Source of the DNA: an uncultured bacterium | GTDB taxonomy: Bacteria; Desulfobacterota; GWC2-55-46 | Assembly (NCBI GenBank): GCA_905339405.1 | Contig: CAJPGC010000008.1 | Location: 1-43,237 of the forward strand | Direction of reading: 5' to 3' | DNA length: 43,237 nt | In this document: piece after piece, positions 43,216-43,237 of the stretch | How the letters are laid out: every line of letters starts with the position of its first letter | Numbering within the stretch: position 1 is the first letter of the stretch | The notes under the pieces: generated by a model | What the model was told of the DNA's origin: nothing | What the model saw: the letters and a program-made list of their open reading frames with translations, nothing else | Database searches by the model: none | Translations under genes and position numbers: made by a program

Positions 43216-43237
43216 GGAAGGGTGGAAGTAAAAAGCG

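Larger units (their letters stand above)
42488..43237. other. Gene-free repeat-rich stretch
   Basis: No credible gene in 750 bp. It contains two copies of an inverted repeat centred on GGGCGG with a CCCACCCTAC flank (42517-42537, 42848-42868), two CCCTCTCCC/GGGAGAGGG hairpins (42577-42599, 42929-42951), TGTCATTCT-type repeat starts (about 42496 and 42963), and copies of families R1, R2 and R4. Two short open frames here (42538-42828 and 42834-43136) are made of these repeats. Confidence 0.8.

Overview
This window reads as chromosome of a Gram-negative, GC-rich bacterium. It carries nearly a full lipid A/Kdo assembly cluster, the Bam and Lol envelope machinery, a MacAB-TolC-type pump, an Slp lipoprotein, TatA and TonB. 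A MetV-like protein (partner of methylenetetrahydrofolate reductase) next to folD, the dispersed repeat families and the gene order point to a Deltaproteobacteria/Desulfobacterota-like lineage. That placement is inference; no rRNA gene is present. Host genes favour ATA and ATC for isoleucine, almost never ATT, and use AGG heavily for arginine. This helps to mark foreign DNA.

Layout. (1) 1-282: a strong minus-strand promoter driving a candidate 6S-like structured RNA. (2) 283-18670, all minus strand and transcribed from right to left: lysS, lolC/E, a double cyclic-nucleotide-binding protein, lolD, a terminator, bamA, skp, lpxD, fabZ, lpxA, a Gfo/Idh oxidoreductase, lpxB, msbA, a DUF374 acyltransferase broken by a homopolymer frameshift, waaA, lpxK, lpxL. 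Together they make lipid A, flip it, add Kdo, and insert or sort outer-membrane proteins and lipoproteins. LpxI/LpxH and LpxC are not in the window. (3) 18917-26961, minus: tolC-like, macA-like, macB ATPase, an AT-rich foreign gene, macB permease, acuC-like deacetylase, alanine dehydrogenase. The foreign gene sits exactly at the ATPase/permease junction between 5-bp direct repeats. (4) 27020-31246: metV-like and folD (minus), a small helical protein and a Kef-type cation/proton antiporter (plus). (5) 31420-35783: a zinc-ribbon protein, then an AT-rich three-gene island on the plus strand (predicted ADP-ribosyltransferase-fold protein, beta-class adenine methyltransferase, MutH/Sau3AI/MvaI-type endonuclease), then divergent dgt and slp. 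(6) 35985-41500: a 45-residue protein coupled to queC, queC, an APH-AAA kinase fusion, hpt, then divergently a zinc-ribbon/DUF3426 membrane protein, an unknown helical protein, and tatA. (7) 41573-43237: a TonB-like protein followed by 750 bp without a gene, packed with dispersed inverted repeats, several of them also found elsewhere in the window.

The strongest candidates for something new are the ART-fold/methyltransferase/nuclease island and the single-gene cargo inserted inside the macB operon, which appears to use the ribosome-binding site of the interrupted gene. Secondary leads are the candidate 6S RNA, the 45-residue queC-coupled gene, a TolB-like domain fused to BamA, a cyclic-nucleotide sensor between the two Lol transporter genes, and the repeat families.
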